In this document: positions 58,910 through 64,000 of the stretch, piece by piece
Layout of the letters: each line of letters begins with the position of its first letter
Position numbering within the stretch: the first letter of the stretch is position 1
Assembly (NCBI GenBank): GCA_963969365.1
Contig: OZ017747.1
Location: 1,364,001-1,428,000 of the forward strand
DNA length: 64,000 nucleotides
From: Asterochloris sp. CNOR1
Taxonomy: Eukaryota > Chlorophyta > Trebouxiophyceae > Trebouxiales > Trebouxiaceae
Reading direction: 5' to 3'
Translations under genes and position numbers: made by a program
Notes under the pieces: generated by a model
What the model was told of the DNA's origin: nothing
The model's input: only the letters and a program-made list of their open reading frames with translations
Database searches by the model: none

Positions 58910-59251
58910 GCCCTGCCCTGCTGCCTATCAAGATTTTGAGACCTGGTGTCTCAACAGGCAGTGCTGCATGGTCGTGACTTCTACACAGCTCATGCTGAGC
59001 AGCTCTTCTGCTGGTGTCACATGTGGCATTTCTGTTTCTCAGATTGCACATTTTCACACAACTTTTGGAAGGTGCGGGGTTCGAACCCACAACAAGGCCA
59101 AGGCGGGCTGGTGCCGGCAGCATGTTTCGTGCCTATTTACATCAGGCCATGAGCTGAGTAGGACCTGGAAGGCAGCCCTGCACCTCCAGGCTGTCAACAA
59201 ATTTAGGCACAAATCAGATCAGCGGGAGAGTCCTTGCTCTTTGCTGATGCC
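58910..59251. other. Divergent intergenic region, kinesin / TFIIIC90-like
   Basis: The 342 bases between two start codons must hold both promoters. The only motif I can name is the palindromic B-box-like sequence at 59077-59088. Confidence 0.5.
59077..59088. promoter_or_regulatory. Palindromic Pol III B-box-like sequence
   Basis: GGGTTCGAACCC is a perfect palindrome that fits the B-box consensus GGTTCGANNCC on both strands. On the minus strand its flanks can form a five-pair T-arm-like stem. I could not fold a full cloverleaf or find a convincing A-box at tRNA distance, so a tRNA gene is not called. Confidence 0.5.
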
Positions 59252-62200
59252 ATGCAGCCCCAGGAAGCGGCAGGGCGCCCCCTCTTAGGGCGCTGTACCG
59301 CACCAGAGGCAGTCCAGTGGTCAGAGGATAACCTGCTGGCTGTTGTGGAGGGGAGCAGAGTGCTGGTGGTCAATCCGGCTGACCCCAGAGCCACAGCAGC
59401 TGTGACAGGGCCTGCAGAACCCAGGTTGGACTACCTCCATGTGGATCTCTACCCAGACAACGCGCCATGGAGCGTAGCTTACATGCAGGGCTTCATGCAG
59501 GCCAGGAACATGCAGCAGCAGACTGGTCGGGCAGAGCTGCGCTCCATCGCCTGGTCCCCGACAGGCTGCTCGGCTGCAGGGCACTGCTTGTTGGGGACAG
59601 TCAGCAGCATGCATGAGGTGGGCTGGCACGAAAGGTGCACTGCCTTGAGGCATTGCCGCCTGGCGCCTCCTTTTTCTTGGAGTAACCAAGACCAGGACTG
59701 CAGGGCTCCACTTGCGCTGGCGCATGGCAGGACCTCTGCCAAGGCCAGTTCTGCAGGGCACTAGTAGCGCTTGCCCATGCCAGACATCCTGCTGAGGCCT
59801 GGCCTGCAGGGCTCCTGTTGCACTAGCGCATGCCAGAAAGACCTGCCTATGCTGAACATTGCAGCACCTGCAGGTGATGGTGCATGCCATGCCTGATTCC
59901 CTGGACAAGGAGTGCAAGGTCACCCAGAACCTGTCAGGCAAACTGCTGAAGCTGCTGAGGGCTGGCAACTGGGAGGTACGTCCTTCAGCATCCTCATGCA
60001 GACTGCGCAACTTGTTGGAGGCGTCACAATGCACTGATGCTCTAACCCTGCAGCTGAGCATAATAACAGAGCATAGCATGTCTCTCAGAAGTGCATGGTT
60101 GCTGAGAAGCATTTGGCGCATGACTCAGGCAGCTACTTGGGGTGAATGGTCTGCAGGCACTAGATGAGCTGCCCAATGGCAGTGGCCGAGGTCCAGCTTC
60201 AGCGGAGGTGGGGCGCCTGAGAGGGGGTGCTGGACCGGCAGCCACTCGAGCTGCAAGTCGCCAGCAGCAGGTCTTTGCTGTCAATGACAAAGTGGAGGTG
60301 ACAGCCCCTGATGAGCCCCACATTTGTGCCAGCAGCAGTTCTCGGCTGTGAATAGCAGGGTAGAGTGTAGTTTCTGTGTGCATGCCCTGGTGCTCTAGAC
60401 AGGTGGTCTAGCCATTGAAGAAAGGGGACACCCAATCAACCATTGTGTGACCCATGGGAGGCAAGCTGCCAGTCTGCTGGAGCTGTCTGAGCAAAAGAAA
60501 ATAAAGGGCTGCACTTGGGTGACCAGCTTGCAGCCACTCCTCTTGATATGGGCAGCCCGCTCCGCCTGGCGCAGTATGTCGGAAGGACCAACATGAGCGC
60601 TACTTGAGCCGTGGTGCATGTCATGCATGACCGGCAGGTCCTAGAGGGCTGCCGATCCACCAGCAGCTGTAGCAGAGCCCCTGAGCCCATGCTCTCAGTG
60701 GTGCACACCGTGAAAATCGAGCAGGGCGTGGAGGGCTTTTGGTCCACAGAAGCCTTTTGCGGGCTAAGGCAGAGTCATCTGAGACCCTGTTTTCTGTGGT
60801 GCAGGTCATGAACGACGAGAAGGGCCTAGAGGGCTGCTGGTTCACTGGTGCTGTCTGCCGCTTGCATGAGGGCTATGCCCTCGTGCAGTATGCCGATCTG
60901 CAGACCCCAGACGAGGGGGCGCAGTTGCAGGAGTGGTTCCGCATCCCGGGGGAGGTGCCGGGAACCCTTGGGGCTGTGCAGGCAGGGCATGATGCGCACC
61001 ACTCCTTGAGCTATAAGCTGCGGCCGGCGCCGCCTGCTCAGGTGAGCTGTTGGGCTCGGCAAGCTCCAAGCTGCTTGCTGTTGAGCACTGTGTCACTCAG
61101 GCTCAAGTCCCCTTCTGCACTTCAATCTTGTCCCCGTACATCCAGCAAATGCGCTCCTGTCAGGCTTTGAGGCAGCTGCCTGGGGCCCGCTTGATGGCAA
61201 ACGCTCAGCAAACCACAGGAGATGCTGCTGCCTAGCTGGCAATTGTGCCACAGACGCCGTCAACCATGTGCTCAAACGGCTGGAGGTTCTCTCTTCAGGA
61301 CGTGGCATACACAAGCCCCGCCCAGGCAATGTGTGAACATGGTGCGTTGCTGCTGTGCAGTTGGAGCGATGCGGCGAGAACTTTGACGTGGGTGCCTCTG
61401 TGGACATGTACACTCACGACGGCTGGTGGCAGGGCACAGTCCAGGCAGTCCAAGGGCGGACAGCCACAATCCAGTTGGAGGCGGGGGCAACCTGGCCTGC
61501 CAGACCTGACCAGCTGCGGTGCAGCCTTGTGTGGGAGAACGGAGGCTGGCAAACTGTGGCAGGTGAGATCTCCACGTGCTGTGCGAGCGGTGGCGCAGTG
61601 TGGCAGTGCATTGAACCTTGGGGTTGTACACAGACTTCCTGACAATCTGTGCTTGGTTATTGCTCAATTTGGACCATAACATCGAAGGACGCCTAGCATG
61701 CTTATGCAGTAAAGATTGCTGGATGCTGCAGAGCCCGGGCAAGCAGAGCCAGTCAGAAATTCGGCTCCCTCTTGCAAGCGGCAGCGGGAGGAGCAGGACG
61801 AGCAAGCTGCCAGCAACAAGCAGCAGCGGACGGGCAGACGCTATCGAGGTGTAGCCCCATCTGGCAGGCACTTGGAGGCTGCGTCTGAGCCTGAGCGGCC
61901 CGAAGGTGCTCGTCGTGGGCGTGGCAGGGCAGACAGCTGGGGAAGGGGTATCGCGACCACACCTGGCAGGCAGGCAGAGGCTGGCGCTGAGCCTGAGCAG
62001 CCGGCCAGCTCAGGACACGGCCGGGGAGGCGGACGAGGCAGGGGCAGGAAAGGCAGCCGTAGCAGGGGCAGAGGCAGGGGCAGGGCTAGCAGCTCTTCAC
62101 CACCTCAGTCTGAGCTAGCTGCCAGCCGGAGGCAGATGCAGGCAGGCAGTCCAAGCCAGGCTGCTGGAGCAGCCGCTGCTGGCGAGCAGCCACTGGCAGC

Positions 62201-64000
62201 TGCTGATGCTGAGCCGGCATCACCTGCTCAGACTGGGCCGGCTGGCAGCACAGACCAGGCCTGTGCAGCCAGCGTGGGTAAGGCTGCCACAGTCTCTTCT
62301 GTTGGGCAGCAACTGCTGGCCACAGCGCCCTTGCAGGCAGCCAGCATGGCACGGACTCAGGCAGGTAGTCAGGCTAACCCCGCTACGCCATCTTTGAGCC
62401 AACAACCAGACGCTGCTGCTCAGCTTGGGCCAGCTGCCAGTGTGGCTGCTGGCTTGTCAAATCTGGGTCAGCTGCTGATTGGAAGTGCACATGCGGCGCA
62501 GCGGCCTCTCAAGGCAGAGTCAGCTGCACTTATCCGCAGTGCTGCTGGAGCAGGCCCCCAGCAGCCAGCAGAGCCAGCCGCCAGCACAGGGCCAACCCTG
62601 GCAGGGCTGGCAGGGAGCCAGGGCAAGGCTGAACCCTCACGTGAGGGTCAGCCTTCAGAAGCAGGTGCACCAGGAGGCACCCTGCTGCAGGCGGCCTCGG
62701 CTGCGGCTTATTGGGCGAGAGGCAGGCCCACAGGCGGCACAATGCCGATGCTGCTGTCTGGTAAGCCTGCCTCTGGTGGGCAGGGCAGCTCGGCGGCTGC
62801 CTCGGCTGGTCCTCAGGCACGTAGCCTCAGCCACGCTGCTGAAGTGCCGACCACTGCTCAGCCTGAGCTGCTTGCCAGCGCAAGGCAGACCCAGGCAGGC
62901 AGCCTGGGCAAGGCTGCTGGGGCAGCTGCTGTTGCTCAGCCTGAGCCAGCCGTCAGCCTGGGGCGGACCCAGGCAGGCAGCCGCTCTTTGCCTGGGCAGA
63001 GCCAGGCCGCCAAGGGCAGAGCGGCAGGCTCGTCAGGAGGTTTGAGAAGGGGCACAGCCACCTCACAGCCAAGCAGTACCTCTGCGCTGGTGAGGGCTTG
63101 ACACATGCCTTGTGCTTTTTTTGCTCAAGGCCCGGCTCATGCATCATACAGGTCAGCAACAGACAGTTTGTGCTTGAGTCTAGCAAGCACTGTGGGTCCG
63201 GCCGCCCCCATAGCAACAGGCAAGTGGCTGCACGGTGTGAGTCCTGTGCTGTGCAGGGGCAGCTGCATTCTGCGTCAGCATGCCTGCTATGGCTGGTGGG
63301 AGTGTCAGCCAAGCACTCATCAGCTGCCTGAGTCACAGCTTCAAATGCCATGCCTGGGTGCTGGCTCCCATTTGTTCATCCGTATGCTTCTGCATATTCG
63401 ACGGGCAGTGCATCAAGTGCCTTGGCAGGGTTGTGAAAGGCAACAGGAGGGAGCAGGTAGACCTAGACAGGTGAGCATTTCCAGGATAAGAAGGCACTGC
63501 TGCCTGTGTAGGATTCTGCAAGGAGTCAGAGGGGCCAGTCGAAGAAGGGCAATAGTGTGCAAGGTGCTACTGATGAAGCACTGCAACAAATGCAGGATTC
63601 TGCGAGGAGCCAGAGGGGCAAGGTTAAGAAGGAGCCAACAGTATACAATGTGCCAGAATACCAGGTGCCAGAGGACTTTGATGCCGCCATCCTTGGGGAA
63701 GTGGACCTCAGGGACAAGACAAATGCCGCCCACACCCTGCCCACAGCCTTCTTTGAGCGTTTCAATGCTCTCCGGCAGCAGGTGAGCTGTGCAGCAGGGA
63801 CATCATGTCTGCCGCTCACACCCTGCCTGCAGCCTCAGCAGCGTCCCAACGCTCTTTGACAGCAGGCAAGTTGCACTTTAGCCCCTGGGCCTGAGGTTGG
63901 ATGCTGTCTCCAGCACCTTGTCCCTTGCAGTTCCCTGCAGGACACGCAGTGCGGCTGGGGTGGCGACCAGATGTCTGCATGCGCAGCTGCAGCCTTGCCC
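59252..64000 (+). CDS. TFIIIC90-like WD-type N-terminus fused to agenet domains and RGG-rich region (3' partial)
   Basis: Probably a plant-type TFIIIC subunit homolog or chromatin reader. Exons: 59252-59617, 59874-59975, 60157-60297, 60805-61041, 61361-61562, 61732-63089 and 63596-63781; a small exon near 63143-63238 is uncertain. Exon 1 shows AVQWSEDNLLAVVEGSRVLV and LRSIAWSPTGCSAAGHCLLG, the wording of the TFIIIC 90-kDa N-terminal beta-propeller. Exons 3-4 form an agenet module (FAVNDKVE joined to VMNDEKGLEGCWFTGAV, ending KLRPAPPAQ). Exon 5 is a second (VDMYTHDGWWQGTV). Exon 6 starts basic, becomes RG-rich (GHGRGGGRGRGRKGSRSRG) and then Ala/Gln/Ser low complexity. The 63596 exon is ordered-looking and acidic (YQVPEDFDAAILGEVDLRD). 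The gene runs off the window. ATG 59252 is the first in-frame ATG. Agenet calls are firm in shape, moderate in identity. Confidence 0.75.
59699..59857 (+). repeat. Three tandem units of about 53 bp, TFIIIC90-like intron 1
   Basis: Units start with CTGCAGGGC at 59699, 59751 and 59804. Each then carries a GCGC and CATGCCAG-like core. They precede the real acceptor at 59873 and each offers an acceptor-like CTGCAG. Confidence 0.8.
60606..60745 (+). repeat. Two echoes of the agenet exon (60805) start
   Basis: The exon junction GTGGTGCAG/GTCATGAACG, then GGCCTAGAGGGCTGCTGGTT, has two upstream relatives. One is at 60612 on (GTGGTGCATGTCATGCATGA, then GTCCTAGAGGGCTGCCGATC). The other is at 60699 on (GTGGTGCACACCGTGAAAAT, then GGCGTGGAGGGCTTTTGGTC). 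Spacing is about 90-100 bp. Confidence 0.85.
63510..63564 (+). repeat. Echo of the 63596 exon start
   Basis: GGATTCTGCGAGGAGCCAGA at the exon start (63595 on) is preceded 84 bp upstream by GGATTCTGCAAGGAGTCAGA (63511 on), with the match continuing through GGGGC and AAGAAG. Confidence 0.9.
63811..63862 (+). repeat. Echo of the 63596-63781 exon end
   Basis: GCCGCCCACACCCTGCCCAC (63725 on) and GGCAGCAG/GTGAGC at the exon end recur about 85 bp downstream as GCCGCTCACACCCTGCCTGC (63812 on) and GACAGCAG/GCAAGT. The same exon thus has an echo on each side, both at about 84 bp. Confidence 0.9.

Noticed and set aside
59000-59200. tRNA gene around the B-box at 59077
   Set aside because: A T-arm-like hairpin is possible on the minus strand, but no matching acceptor stem, D-arm or A-box could be found by eye.
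1-64000. Retroelements, DNA transposons or virus-like elements
   Set aside because: I saw no reverse transcriptase, integrase, transposase or capsid-like peptide and no long terminal repeats.

Overview
The window is nuclear DNA of a green alga. The coding sequence is GC-rich, and every gene is cut into many short exons by GT-AG (and some GC-AG) introns whose acceptors are mostly CTGCAG. Plant-type families occur: AP2 factors, an XBAT-like ankyrin/RING ligase, a PGP1-type phosphatidyltransferase, agenet domains and an AP-4 adaptin. TGTAA poly(A)-type signals follow some genes. A trebouxiophyte-like chlorophyte is my best guess, from codon use and family content only. I see no intact transposon, rRNA, convincing tRNA, CRISPR array or viral element.

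Layout: ankyrin/RING protein (+, 1-2180, 5' end missing); phosphatidylglycerophosphate synthase (-, 2445-4108); three-AP2-domain transcription factor (+, 4983-13781); MCM10 replication factor (-, 14368-21535); Pro-Gly-motif protein of uncertain role (+, 22030-28879); ABHD17-like hydrolase (-, 29090-31386); multi-pass membrane protein (+, about 32101-37738); atypical short-chain dehydrogenase (-, 37965 to about 40307); AP-4 beta adaptin (-, 40507-48351); kinesin-like protein with a long coiled-coil tail (-, 49179-58909); TFIIIC90-like/agenet protein (+, 59252 to beyond the right edge). Exon models were built by hand: for most genes the reading phase closes at every junction, and where it does not the entry says so. 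Genes are mostly in divergent or convergent pairs; only the last three minus-strand genes run head to tail. No shared pathway is apparent; this looks like ordinary housekeeping gene space.

The most unusual signal is not a gene. In at least six of the eleven genes, introns carry degenerate tandem copies of the neighbouring exon edge: the last 20-50 bases of an exon with its donor repeated downstream, or the acceptor with the first bases of an exon repeated upstream. Spacing is usually about 75-160 bp. I call these exon-edge echoes. They are listed one by one and may reflect intron growth by tandem duplication across splice junctions. Second-rank observations are recurrent GC-AG introns, a kinesin with an intact P-loop but a lost switch II motif, and a palindromic Pol III B-box just upstream of a TFIIIC-like gene.
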